The notes beneath the pieces were generated by a model, which was not told where the DNA came from, made no database searches, and was given only the letters and a program-made list of their open reading frames with translations. From the NCBI GenBank assembly GCA_029907605.1, contig JARYLO010000006.1, positions 1 to 56,034 on the forward strand: a stretch of DNA of 56,034 nucleotides, in the 5' to 3' direction. Numbering within the stretch: position 1 is the first letter of the stretch; each line of letters opens with the position of its first letter. Shown here piece after piece: positions 17,310 to 25,708 of the stretch. This stretch comes from Sedimentisphaerales bacterium (lineage in GTDB: Bacteria; Planctomycetota; Phycisphaerae; Sedimentisphaerales; Anaerobacaceae). The position numbers were made by a program, and so were the translations under genes.

Positions 17310-18287
17310 TTATGCCCTGATTGCCCAGCGCAACCTGCCGGAACTGCTCCTAGGGTTTGACCTGATCTCATTGATCGTTGGCCTTATGGCCTTTGGGCAG
17401 ATTGCCTTGTAGATGCCTTGCTCCAGGCCGGCCCTAAAGGCGGTCCTGACGATCATGTCCTCACCCCTTTGGAAGCTGATGATAGCGATTCGGCCGCCAC
17501 TATTGAGAAGTCCAGGGGCAATATCGAGTAGCCGCCTGAGGTTCTCCAGCTCGTTGTTGACCATTATCCTCAGTGCCTGGAAGGTCAAGGCGGCAGGATG
17601 TGGATCATGGTAGGTCTTTTTCTTGAGCCAGGCCTTCTGAGAGGTGCCCTTTGCAGCAAAGATCAACCTTATCAGTTCGGAGGTGGTAGTGATGGGCTTT
17701 ACCGCCCTTTGGGCAACGATAAACTGGGCAATACGCTGGTGGTCCGGCTCATCTGCCAGCTCCCATAAGGCCCGGTCCAGTTCCTCCTCAGATAGGTTCA
17801 ACAATAGGTCTGCAGCGGTGGTCCCCAACCTATCGTCCATCCGCATGTCCAGCGGGCTGTCTGGATGCTTATAGCTAAAACCCCTCTTTGGGTCATCTAT
17901 CTGCATGCTGGAGGCCCCAAGGTCTGCGAAGATGACATCGACCTTGTCTAGCCCCTCCTTGGCCAATATCTCAGGCAGCTGACTGAAGTTGCACCTGTGT
18001 AACCTTACATCCTTGCCTAGGCCTTTGAGGCGTTCAGCGGTTCGTTGCAATTGTGGACCATCGACGTCCAGACCGATGAAGACCGCATCCTGTGGCATCA
18101 ACCTCAGGATAGATAAGGCATGGCCACCATATCCTATTGTGCAATCCACCACCACCTTTGCATCCTGCGGCCTGAGTACCTCTACTACCTGCCTTGGCAT
18201 GACTGGAATATGTGTGCCGACAATTGTCCCACGACCCCTACGCCTGTGACGTGTCTGATCAGGGTCTGCGTGCCTTGGCATAGTCAA
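17310..18287 (-). CDS. rsmH: 16S rRNA (cytosine(1402)-N4)-methyltransferase
   Basis: Methylates N4 of C1402 in the ribosomal P site using S-adenosylmethionine. Motifs: HIPVMPRQVVEVL at the N-terminus of the domain, DCTIGYGGHA (SAM loop), GLDVDGPQLQ, the ADLGASSMQIDDPKRGFSY block and the helical insertion. The C-terminus has RLAIISFQRGEDMIV-like sequence and a final RSNPRSSSGRLR. The 325-residue length includes a 25-residue basic leader before the domain. TTG at 18287 has GGAG at 8 nt; the ATG at 18281 is the alternative. In most bacteria rsmH heads the division and cell wall cluster behind mraZ; here it follows two secreted-protein genes and no ftsL or ftsI is present. Confidence 0.95.
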   Translation of the reverse strand: MTMPRHADPDQTRHRRRGRGTIVGTHIPVMPRQVVEVLRPQDAKVVVDCTIGYGGHALSILRLMPQDAVFIGLDVDGPQLQRTAERLKGLGKDVRLHRCNFSQLPEILAKEGLDKVDVIFADLGASSMQIDDPKRGFSYKHPDSPLDMRMDDRLGTTAADLLLNLSEEELDRALWELADEPDHQRIAQFIVAQRAVKPITTTSELIRLIFAAKGTSQKAWLKKKTYHDPHPAALTFQALRIMVNNELENLRRLLDIAPGLLNSGGRIAIISFQRGEDMIVRTAFRAGLEQGIYKAICPKAIRPTINEIRSNPRSSSGRLRWAIRA

Positions 18288-18347
18288 GGTGAGGACTCCA
18301 GTCCATCCTTATAGATGAGCGATCTGCGACCTACCAGATCATGTCCT

Positions 18348-20252
18348 CTATGGGGCTGGCCTGACATAGAATGTGATGGTGGCGATCTTGTAGTTAGGTG
18401 TCCCTGGCGGGAGCCTCCAAAGCTCTACATTCAGTCCTTGGACATAATATGTCACGTCCACAGTACCTGGACCTACAGGGTTGGGATCTGGGTCGAACCA
18501 TGCAGACCAGGTCCCGTCTGCAGCGGATGCGCTACTTGCCTGCAAGGCAAGCTCTGCCTTGAAGTTGAGGTTTATGGTATTGTGGTAGGGCCCTCCGCTA
18601 ACGGTGATTGGGCTGCCAGGTGGGTTTATAGGGACATCGTAAAGCACGTCTATGGTGGCCACCGGCATCCATCCCCACCCACCGCCATCACCGCTGCCCG
18701 ACCCTGCAGACTCATATGCGCCTATATCCACCTGTGTGGATTGCACACGGTTATTGCCATCAAGGTCTACCCCGACAGGCTCGTTATCATTGCCATCGCC
18801 ATCTAGGTCCAAGACATCCATGGGCAATATGGTCTTATCGCCCCGGTTGATACATGGTGAGTCTGACTTTAGGCGGTAGTCTCCATCGATCCATTGGCCA
18901 TGTATGCTGAACTCGCCTGGGTTGACGAACTTGGGGTCTGAGGTGATGTTCCCTGTGCCTGGCCAGCCACCTTTAACATCGCTGTAATTGACCGAGACGA
19001 GCGTGGTGTTGCTAAAGCCAAACTCTGTTGGGCCGTTGTATATGATGCTATTGGCAACATCCAGGTTACCGCCAGCCTCTTTGTCGATCAGATATCCTGC
19101 TATGGCCCTTCCATTTGGCGCGGGGTTATCTGCAATGGTGGAGCTATGTATGGTTAGTTGGCCCATTATGTTGAATATGGCAGAACCACCAAGCGACCCA
19201 GCAGCAGATGCAGTGTTGCCTGTGATCAGGCAGTTGATCATCTCTATGGAGCCTGATTGCTGATACAGACCCCCACCCAATAATAACCCCCTATTGCCAC
19301 TGATCTGGCAGTTACCTGCCAACACCCTACCTGCCAGGCAGGCCAGGCCTGCCCCAAAGATTGCAGTGTTTCCCTTGATCGTGCAGCCCTTTAGCCAGAG
19401 GTTGCCACCATCCACAAGGACCCCGCCCCCAGTGTGGTGAGGGTATGGACCATCCGCCTGGCCGGCAGTGATCGTCAGGCCATCCAGGACCGCTGGAGGA
19501 AATGAACCAGCCGCCCTGACCACATGATAGCTGTTCTCTTTGCGGTGCAGTATGTCCCAAAGGTCATCGCCGTTGAGGTCACCGCTTAGGATGGTTGCGT
19601 AGGTCTTGGTATCCCTCGCATTTGGATTTGGTTGGCCGTAGCCTGGATAACCACCCAAGACGGTCACGCCTGCAGGGATGGCAAATGATGCAAGACGATC
19701 ATAGGTGCTTGGCCTGTATGTGCCCTCAGCTACCCTGACTACATCCCCGGACCATGCCGCTGCCAGCCCGTCCTCTAGCCTCCGGTAGGCCTTGGACCAA
19801 CTGGTCCCGTCGCCAGAGGGGGTTGGGGAGTCCTTGTCCACATAGATAACCTTGGTAGGCCCTACCGTAAATGGTATCTCAAGACCTATGTGGGGACTTG
19901 AGGACCTAAAGACCCACCTGCCAGGTGAGAGTGGCCCGAACTGGCCTTGGAGCCCGCAGACCGGTGCGTATATGAGTATGCAGGCCAAGGGTGCAGGTCC
20001 AATGATCCGCAGTTCCACGACCTTGTTGAGGGTGTCTACGAGCAATGTGGGCTTGCCGCCAAGCGCGACCTCACCTACGCAACTATTGGAATATACACCT
20101 GTCGGCCCACTGAACGAGATGACCTGGGATGAGGTTGGGTTGATAGGGTTTATGGTCCAACCATCTGGCCCAGCCTGGCCTGAGATCCAGCCTATGGTAT
20201 TAGCATGTACAGATGTCGAGAAGGTCAGTATCAATAGGATTGTCTTTCGCAT
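18348..20252 (-). CDS. Secreted beta-helix repeat protein with C-terminal beta domain
   Basis: An exported protein of 634 residues with a signal peptide (1 to about 17, ending VHA). Residues about 20-140 form an unidentified beta-rich region. From about 145 the sequence YVDKDSPTPSGDGTSWSKAY, then a string of short repeats (GGGVLVDGGNLWLKGCTIKGN, spread over about 230-400), marks the polymorphic outer-membrane-protein-like right-handed beta-helix. It closes with VDIGAYESAG near 505. A last domain of about 110 residues follows. There is no transmembrane anchor. AAGGGA six bases before the ATG supports the start. It lies downstream of the GEVED/dockerin gene, separated by a terminator. Function unknown, presumably at the cell surface. 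Confidence 0.85.
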   Translation of the reverse strand: MRKTILLILTFSTSVHANTIGWISGQAGPDGWTINPINPTSSQVISFSGPTGVYSNSCVGEVALGGKPTLLVDTLNKVVELRIIGPAPLACILIYAPVCGLQGQFGPLSPGRWVFRSSSPHIGLEIPFTVGPTKVIYVDKDSPTPSGDGTSWSKAYRRLEDGLAAAWSGDVVRVAEGTYRPSTYDRLASFAIPAGVTVLGGYPGYGQPNPNARDTKTYATILSGDLNGDDLWDILHRKENSYHVVRAAGSFPPAVLDGLTITAGQADGPYPHHTGGGVLVDGGNLWLKGCTIKGNTAIFGAGLACLAGRVLAGNCQISGNRGLLLGGGLYQQSGSIEMINCLITGNTASAAGSLGGSAIFNIMGQLTIHSSTIADNPAPNGRAIAGYLIDKEAGGNLDVANSIIYNGPTEFGFSNTTLVSVNYSDVKGGWPGTGNITSDPKFVNPGEFSIHGQWIDGDYRLKSDSPCINRGDKTILPMDVLDLDGDGNDNEPVGVDLDGNNRVQSTQVDIGAYESAGSGSGDGGGWGWMPVATIDVLYDVPINPPGSPITVSGGPYHNTINLNFKAELALQASSASAADGTWSAWFDPDPNPVGPGTVDVTYYVQGLNVELWRLPPGTPNYKIATITFYVRPAP

Positions 20253-20382
20253 GGCCTATCCCTTCAAAGGCATGTCTTGGTGGCTACCGTGTTACAGAGG
20301 TTTCATATGCACTGGCACCTCCACCTCCATTATGACCTGCAGGCAGGTCAAGGCAAGCCTTTATGGCAGATCTTATTGGACC

Positions 20383-20412
20383 AAAAAAGATGGCCTCCCT
20401 ATGGAGGCCATC
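20383..20412 (-). terminator. Rho-independent terminator after the GEVED/dockerin gene
   Basis: GATGGCCTCC (20389-20398) and GGAGGCCATC (20403-20412) make a perfect 10-bp stem with a 4-nt loop. On the minus strand the stem is followed directly by six T (20388-20383). It lies 27 nt past the stop of the minus-strand gene. Confidence 0.88.
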
Positions 20413-20438
20413 GTGATAGGCAACTTAGGTCTATTGGG

Positions 20439-22478
20439 TTACTTGAATAGCTCGGAGCCCAGCAGGATGTTTATCAACGCTGCCATATCAGTGCTGTCTA
20501 CCTTTCCATCGCCATTCACATCCCCGGAGCCTCTAATACCGCCGGAGCAACCCCAGCCAGCATTGGTTGAGATCAACTCAAATGACAGGTCCCAAGGGGT
20601 CTGGGTTGGATATGTCACCGGCAGGCCATTGACAAAGATCGAGCCTACAGCAGGAGGCCACTGGCCTGCCTGACCAAAGGCACCAGAACCAATGGTCTGG
20701 ATCCGCATGGCAGCAGCGCCAAAGCTATTCTGTCTGGTCAGGATGCCCCATGGGTACTGGATGTTGGTCTGTCCCTGATAGATTGCAGATATGCTGACCC
20801 AGTATCTAGTGCCTGTAAGTGTAGTTGGGTAGAACCACTTGTCCTGGCTGAGCATAAAGAGCATCTCGAATACACTGCTGCCCACGCCCAGGCCGCGTGG
20901 ATCTTGGGCGTATCCGGCAAAGGCCCAGGCCCAATCAGTGCAGGTGGCCTCCCAGACCAAGGTGGCTGGGAAGCCTGCACCCATAGAGTCGGTCCATATG
21001 GCGATATGGAAGGCGGTGGGGACGATGGTTGGAGGTGATGTCTGTATCCAGTTGTTAAAGCAGCCCCACCAGCGGATACCTACGATGGGCCTGCCATCCT
21101 TGTCCTGCCAGTCGTCGGCCAGTATTGGGCCCGTTTGATAGAGTGAGCTCTCTGGCCAACCCTGTAATGCCTGGCCTACCTGCCTGGCGGGTTGGGACCA
21201 CTTGGGGTAGTAGCCGTAGGAAGGTGGCTGAGGCCCATATATGCCTGGGGTAGGTGTGGTTCCGCCGCCACCAGAGCTGCCGCCGCTGGTGATCTCTACG
21301 CGATAGTCCTCAACCTCACCATCCTGTGCGAGCCCATCGTAGCTTAGGCCCCCTACGGTACTGAACCTGAACCTAGCGAAAGTAGTGCCCTTTGTTGCTG
21401 TGGTGGGTATGGAGATGGAAAGGGTAGTAGTGCCTTTTGTGATTGGCTGATCGATGATGACCTGCTCGGCTGGATCGGCCCAGTCACCGTCACGATTCAG
21501 GTCGATCCAGGCATTTAGTACGCCATTGACAGATGCGGTAACCTGGATAGTAGCGGATTGACCTGGCACGAGGGCCGACATGAATGTGATGCCGTCATCA
21601 TAGTCATCGCCATCTGCAGCCGCACTGGGCTTGCCATCTGCATCCCTACTGAGGCCTTGGCCCAGGTATATGTTGGTCTTGACCGTATGGCGGGCGCCGT
21701 TCTTGCTCAGCAGTGTCGGATATGGAGAAGGCGCATCGCCAAAGTCCCAGAGCCTGGTCTCGATCTTACAATCGGAGCAGGTGGTACCAGCACCAAGCCA
21801 AACATACGGATTCATGCAGGTGCCAGCTATGTAACACTCACCTGTCTGCTGGTTGCAGCAGGCCCCCAGTTGTACGCCTCCATCCTCTTCTTCATCCCCT
21901 GATGTGCCACCCCCACCTGCGGACTCAAGAAAGAAGCCAAGCATGTTCAGGTTCTTTGCCCTGACTATGATGCAGATCCATTGCGGGTTGTACGGGATGG
22001 TCACCAGTTGGTGTGGCTCGATGGTACTGTTTTCACTAAGTATGATAGGGCCACCAGAATAGAGCGTGACCTCCTCTATAAAGGGGGTGCTGACAGAGCC
22101 GCCTGTCTCCGAGGGCAAAGGAGGAGTGGACTTGCCTGTGGCAGCCCAAGAAGGCGTAGTCCATCCTAGGGCTACGTCGACACTCATCTGTTTTGTTGCA
22201 TCCAGGATGCGGATCTGAAGATAGGTGTCCAGCCTAAGACTGGTCGCCGGGTCATACGTCCCGTTATTGAACCACATGACGTAAGCATCTGAGGCGGCAT
22301 AGTAGTGCCAGCCATCCCCATCCCCGCTGCCGCCAGTCAAGGAGCCGTCCTTGGCGATCGATATTGCAAAGTCGGTCCTGGCGTTTGCAGCACCCGCCAA
22401 GCATGAGAGCAGCAACCAAAGGCATATCCGTAGTCTGCCCCGTGCTAACCCTGCCTCGAAGTTCTCCTCTTTTAGCAT
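20439..22478 (-). CDS. Secreted GEVED-domain protein with C-terminal dockerin-like segment
   Basis: An exported protein of 679 residues. The signal peptide is unusually long (about 34 residues, with charged MLKEENFEAG before the hydrophobic run). Residues about 35-200 are an unknown beta domain. A GEVED module (about 250-400) shows DFGDAPSPYPTL, DGDDYDDG, AWIDLNRDGDW and DGEVEDYRVEI. After a Gly/Pro linker comes a domain frequent in planctomycete exoproteins (KWSQPARQ, ILADDW, GIRWWGCF). The end, GDVNGDGKVDSTDMAALINI, is one calcium-binding dockerin-type helix-loop. Dockerins bind cohesins in cellulosomes; no cohesin is in the window, so surface sorting is inference. AAGGGG precedes the ATG by about 7 nt. 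Confidence 0.87.
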   Translation of the reverse strand: MLKEENFEAGLARGRLRICLWLLLSCLAGAANARTDFAISIAKDGSLTGGSGDGDGWHYYAASDAYVMWFNNGTYDPATSLRLDTYLQIRILDATKQMSVDVALGWTTPSWAATGKSTPPLPSETGGSVSTPFIEEVTLYSGGPIILSENSTIEPHQLVTIPYNPQWICIIVRAKNLNMLGFFLESAGGGGTSGDEEEDGGVQLGACCNQQTGECYIAGTCMNPYVWLGAGTTCSDCKIETRLWDFGDAPSPYPTLLSKNGARHTVKTNIYLGQGLSRDADGKPSAAADGDDYDDGITFMSALVPGQSATIQVTASVNGVLNAWIDLNRDGDWADPAEQVIIDQPITKGTTTLSISIPTTATKGTTFARFRFSTVGGLSYDGLAQDGEVEDYRVEITSGGSSGGGGTTPTPGIYGPQPPSYGYYPKWSQPARQVGQALQGWPESSLYQTGPILADDWQDKDGRPIVGIRWWGCFNNWIQTSPPTIVPTAFHIAIWTDSMGAGFPATLVWEATCTDWAWAFAGYAQDPRGLGVGSSVFEMLFMLSQDKWFYPTTLTGTRYWVSISAIYQGQTNIQYPWGILTRQNSFGAAAMRIQTIGSGAFGQAGQWPPAVGSIFVNGLPVTYPTQTPWDLSFELISTNAGWGCSGGIRGSGDVNGDGKVDSTDMAALINILLGSELFK

Positions 22479-22631
22479 AGCCGTTCCCCTTGCAAATCCT
22501 TACTCGGTGGGCACCATTGCAAGTTGGTACCTTACGTGCTGATTTTTCGGCCGTCTGACGGCGCCACTATAGTAACACCATGCAAACAATTACTAACTGT
22601 CCCCGAAGGAGAGGCCTTATCACAGGCAGGT

Positions 22632-22660
22632 ATTATAACACGCCGGTATGGAGAAGTCCA
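22632..22660 (-). promoter_or_regulatory. Probable promoter of the GEVED/dockerin gene
   Basis: On the minus strand TGGACT (22660-22655), a 17-nt spacer and a perfect TATAAT (22637-22632) lie about 150 nt upstream of the start. The long leader they would create (about 145 nt) contains no structure I recognise. The remaining sequence of 22479-22728 shows nothing else convincing. Confidence 0.45.
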
Positions 22661-22728
22661 GTAAAATAGCGACTTTGGTTAAGAAGGTCGGGCTTGAAGA
22701 AAATGATATGAGAGATCTAGGTAAGTGG

Positions 22729-23151
22729 CTAGGACCCTGGTCTGTTATAGGCCTTGCCAGGATCGAAGACCTTCTGGCTTACTACCGTTAGTTTGGCACG
22801 ATCACCTTGATCCACGGCCCTATAAAAGCAGGAATAGTGCCCTGTGTGGCACTGGCCTGCGGATACCCTTACCTTCAAGAGCAGGGCATCCTGGTCGCAG
22901 TCCACAAGTATCTGCTCTACCTTCTGGATGTGGCCGCTTTCTTGGCCCTTTCTCCACAGTTGCCTTCGGCTACGGCTGTAATAGACCGCATGGCCAGTGC
23001 GGATGGTCTGATCAAGGGCCTCTCTATTCATATATGCTATCATCAGGACCTCGCCGGTCTGGCAATCCTGGGCTATTACAGGTATTAGTCCGTTCGCATC
23101 GAACCTGGGTGTAAACTCCAGACCTTCCTCTACGCCCTTCTTTATGTCCAT
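22729..23151 (-). CDS. hisI: Phosphoribosyl-AMP cyclohydrolase
   Basis: Third step of histidine biosynthesis: opens the purine ring of phosphoribosyl-AMP. The stand-alone 140-residue protein shows FDANGLIPVIAQD, VLMIAYMN, YSRSRRQLWRKGQESGH, the metal-binding VDCDQDALLLKV and the zinc Cys pair region CHTGHYSCFY. No HisE (pyrophosphohydrolase) domain is fused to it. I use the ATG at 23151, which has AAAGGG seven bases upstream. The frame is open to a GTG at 23181, but that codon has no ribosome binding site. The gene diverges from the flippase-like gene, with about 75 nt between starts. Confidence 0.95.
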   Translation of the reverse strand: MDIKKGVEEGLEFTPRFDANGLIPVIAQDCQTGEVLMIAYMNREALDQTIRTGHAVYYSRSRRQLWRKGQESGHIQKVEQILVDCDQDALLLKVRVSAGQCHTGHYSCFYRAVDQGDRAKLTVVSQKVFDPGKAYNRPGS

Positions 23152-23225
23152 CCAATTGCCCTTTCCGGATCCTGTGGCCACCCTATAGCTTGCTTACGGT
23201 CCTGCGGGCCGTATGATTCCTTACC

Positions 23226-24293
23226 ATGGACCAGCAGCCCAGGGTCAAAAGCTTACTGGATCGGTCTGTGACCTGTCAACCGCCCAATAGGAGGGAAGGT
23301 CGCAAGGTCTGGACCACGTGCGTACGTGTTGGGGTGGCTGTAGGTGCGATGGCCATCATATTCTATCGGCAGGACATGAGGGCCCTGAGATCTGCCTTTG
23401 GTCAGGTCGATCCATTGCACCTTGTTCTCAGCAGCTTGACCTTCTTCCTAGGTCAGATACTGCTTGCGCTCAGGTGGTGGGTATTGATGCGTGGATTAGG
23501 GCTTGGGGTGGCTCCTCTCTGGGCAATCAAACTCCATCTGTTAGGCCTGTTCTACAACAATGTCATGCCTAGCAGTATGGGCGGCGACATCTTGCGTGCC
23601 TACTATGTTTCCAGGCACACGGCTGATCCTGTAGCAGCAGCGGCCAGCGTCTTTATCGACCGACTCGTGGCGGGAGTCACGATGCTATTGGTTCTTGTGG
23701 TTGTCCTTGTAGTTTGGCCTTTACCTACAGGTCCTTCTTGGTTAGAGACTAAGGCCCTCAATGGGCCGTTGACAGTGCCCCTGTGGGTTTACTTGTTGGC
23801 GGCCTGCCTTGTGGCCTGGTTAGTGGTTATCGTGGCATTGCGGCCAGGGCTTACAAGGTCAATAACCTGTTGGCTCAGGGGGGTGGTCCAGAGGCTGACA
23901 GGCTGTGCAATGACATATGGTCATAGGCCCTATATACCCCTTGCTGCCATGGGCATGACGGTCGTGTTGCAGACCATGATCATCGTGGCATTTTGGCTCT
24001 TAGGCAGGGGCATGGGGATAGAGGCGGGCCTGAGATACTATCTGGTCATCTTTCCGTTGACTTGGTTGTTCTCGGCCATCCCTATAAGCATCGCAGGGGT
24101 GGGGCTGCTCGAGGGTGGCACGGTTGGCCTGTTTGTACACCTGGCAGTGGTGCCCCAGGAGAAGGCCCTGGCCTTGGCACTGTGCCAGAGGTTCGCCTGG
24201 GTGGTGGCATCGTTACCAGGGGGTATAATCCATATGATAGGCAAACACCGCCCTAACTCGATTTCCTTTGACGGCAGGGCCGGGGGCGGCTAG
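23226..24293 (+). CDS. Flippase-like integral membrane protein (LPG synthase TM family)
   Basis: A membrane protein of 355 residues with about eight hydrophobic segments. It belongs to the family of the lysylphosphatidylglycerol synthase transmembrane region: ALRWWVLMRGLG in the second helix, YNNVMPSSMGGDILRAYYV (the most conserved family motif), ASVFIDRLVAG, and a C-terminal GVGLLEGG followed by a final helix. It lacks the soluble aminoacyl-transferase domain of MprF. Members act on lipid-linked substrates in various pathways, and the specific role here is unknown. The ATG has no good ribosome binding site. Downstream, 24294-24504 holds no gene and no clear promoter. Confidence 0.88.
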   Translation: MDQQPRVKSLLDRSVTCQPPNRREGRKVWTTCVRVGVAVGAMAIIFYRQDMRALRSAFGQVDPLHLVLSSLTFFLGQILLALRWWVLMRGLGLGVAPLWAIKLHLLGLFYNNVMPSSMGGDILRAYYVSRHTADPVAAAASVFIDRLVAGVTMLLVLVVVLVVWPLPTGPSWLETKALNGPLTVPLWVYLLAACLVAWLVVIVALRPGLTRSITCWLRGVVQRLTGCAMTYGHRPYIPLAAMGMTVVLQTMIIVAFWLLGRGMGIEAGLRYYLVIFPLTWLFSAIPISIAGVGLLEGGTVGLFVHLAVVPQEKALALALCQRFAWVVASLPGGIIHMIGKHRPNSISFDGRAGGG

Positions 24294-24504
24294 TATTTAT
24301 CTAAGCCATACCAAGATGAGATTGGTCAGCGGCAAATATGGGTATCTGTCGATCCGCCTGTCGACAGTGCGGGGAGGAGGGTTGGATTGCCCACGCGCCT
24401 CCAGGCCGAACTACAAGGGGCCTAATCCAATCTGCAAGGCCGCACAACTTTTTCTATTGCCAAACTTCTGGTGTTGGACGTCCAGATTATTAGGAGACAG
24501 GACC

Positions 24505-24825
24505 TTGGAGTACACAATCACAGCAAAACACCTCAGATTGCCAGAGCCGGTCAAGGCCTATGTTGAACAGAAGCTCTCAAAGTTGCCCAGGTACTACGAT
24601 GGCATTGGGCATGTGGAGGTGATCTTCAGTGGGGATACCCCTGGGCAGGTCAGTGTGGAGATCATTGCAAAGGCAAAGCGGGGGGTTGTCTTCGTGGCTA
24701 CACAGGACGGTCATGACCTGCTAGGCTGTTTGGATGCCGCAATCGAGAAGCTGGCCCGGCAATTGACCAAGAAGAAGGGGATCATTAGGGATCATAGGCA
24801 AGCAAAGGGCAAGGGTATTGCGTGA
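24505..24825 (+). CDS. hpf: Ribosome hibernation-promoting factor, short form (HPF/RaiA family)
   Basis: Binds the decoding site of idle 30S subunits and silences ribosomes in stationary phase. The 106-residue protein shows the family pattern: MEYTITAKHLRLPEPVKAYV, KLSKLPRYYDGIGHVEVIF and VEIIAKAKRGVVFVATQDG, then a helix ending in a basic tail. It is the short form, without the C-terminal dimerisation domain of long HPF. Translation should begin at TTG, since AGGAG lies exactly 8 nt upstream and the family similarity begins there; the longer open frame upstream has no family resemblance. As in proteobacteria, where hpf sits between rpoN and ptsN, a ptsN gene follows. Confidence 0.92.
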   Translation: MEYTITAKHLRLPEPVKAYVEQKLSKLPRYYDGIGHVEVIFSGDTPGQVSVEIIAKAKRGVVFVATQDGHDLLGCLDAAIEKLARQLTKKKGIIRDHRQAKGKGIA

Positions 24826-24885
24826 CCGCGCCTGGTGCTTAGATTGGATAAGGTCTACCAGGAATCTAGGAAAACAGGCAGATCC

Positions 24886-25368
24886 ATGAAGTTTGAGGAC
24901 TTTATCTGTTTTGAGGCAACCATACCGGAACTTGGCCCAGTCGATAGGGATGGTGCCATAGAGGCCTTGGTCAACGCACTCTGCAAGGCGGGTAGGGTCA
25001 AGACCAGCCACATCAAGGAGATCGTCAAGTTGTTGATTGGCCGCGAGAAGGAGGCCAGTACGGGTATCGGCAAGGGGGTTGCAGTGCCCCATGTCAAGCA
25101 TGCCTCTATCGAGCATGTGGTTGGTGTGGTTGGCCTTAGCCAGACCGGCATAGAGTTCCGCTCGCTTGATAAGCAACCTGTCTTTGTAATCATCCTATTG
25201 CTAAGCCCTTTGGACATGCCTGACCAACACATTAAGGCCATGGAGTGGGTCTTCAGACACCTCCAGCATGATAGGTTCAGGCGATTCCTGAGGCAGTGCC
25301 GGACTGCAGGAGAGGTGGAGGAGCTCCTTAGGGAGGCTGATGCGCAGCCTGCATGGCTGTCCGGGTAG
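24886..25368 (+). CDS. ptsN: PTS IIA component, nitrogen/fructose type (EIIA-Ntr-like)
   Basis: Accepts phosphate from HPr. The 160-residue single-domain protein has the type-2 IIA active site GIGKGVAVPHVKH, with the phosphorylated His in PHVKH. It also shows the downstream VVGLSQTGIEFRSLDKQPVFVI and LLLSPLDMPDQHIKAME stretches of PtsN. No IIB or IIC gene is nearby, so it is presumably regulatory, as in the nitrogen PTS, where it controls potassium transport and sigma-54-linked functions. I start at the ATG at 24886, where family similarity begins; a GTG at 24835 is open but would add a dissimilar leader. ptsH follows 4 nt after the stop. Confidence 0.9.
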   Translation: MKFEDFICFEATIPELGPVDRDGAIEALVNALCKAGRVKTSHIKEIVKLLIGREKEASTGIGKGVAVPHVKHASIEHVVGVVGLSQTGIEFRSLDKQPVFVIILLLSPLDMPDQHIKAMEWVFRHLQHDRFRRFLRQCRTAGEVEELLREADAQPAWLSG

Positions 25369-25372
25369 GTGA

Positions 25373-25693
25373 ATGAGCAAAGACGACCATGTCCAACCTG
25401 CAGCCCAGGTCAGCGAGGTCTCGGTAGAGATCAGGAACCCAAATGGCTTGCATATGCGTCCTGCGATGCAGTTCGTGGACCTGGCCAATCGCTTTTTGGC
25501 TGATGTGAGGGTAAGTAACGGCCAGACCGTAGTAGATGGCAAGAGTATCATGCAGATGAGTATGCTTGCCGCCACCTTCGGCACGAGACTTACTATTAAG
25601 GCCGTTGGTGTGGATGCCGAAAGGGCCGTTCAGGCCTTAAAGGAGTTGGTGGAGGTCAAGATGTTTGATGTCTCTGCTTCTGACCAGCGTTGA
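25373..25693 (+). CDS. ptsH: Phosphocarrier protein HPr
   Basis: Shuttles phosphate from Enzyme I to IIA. The 106-residue protein has the active His in NPNGLHMRPA and the Ser-46 region VVDGKSIMQMSMLAA, so it keeps the site that HPr kinase would modify. Its N-terminus is about 17 residues longer than usual (MSKDDHVQPAAQ and following). The spacing in the cluster is tight (4 nt after ptsN, 15 nt before ptsI), so ptsN-ptsH-ptsI should be one operon. No hprK is in the window. Confidence 0.95.
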   Translation: MSKDDHVQPAAQVSEVSVEIRNPNGLHMRPAMQFVDLANRFLADVRVSNGQTVVDGKSIMQMSMLAATFGTRLTIKAVGVDAERAVQALKELVEVKMFDVSASDQR

Positions 25694-25708
25694 GCAGAAG
25701 GGGCGGCC

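Noticed and set aside
22649-22792. Plus-strand 47-codon frame in the hisI downstream gap
   Set aside because: Protein-like in appearance, but it has no ribosome binding site and overlaps the end of hisI; evidence too weak.
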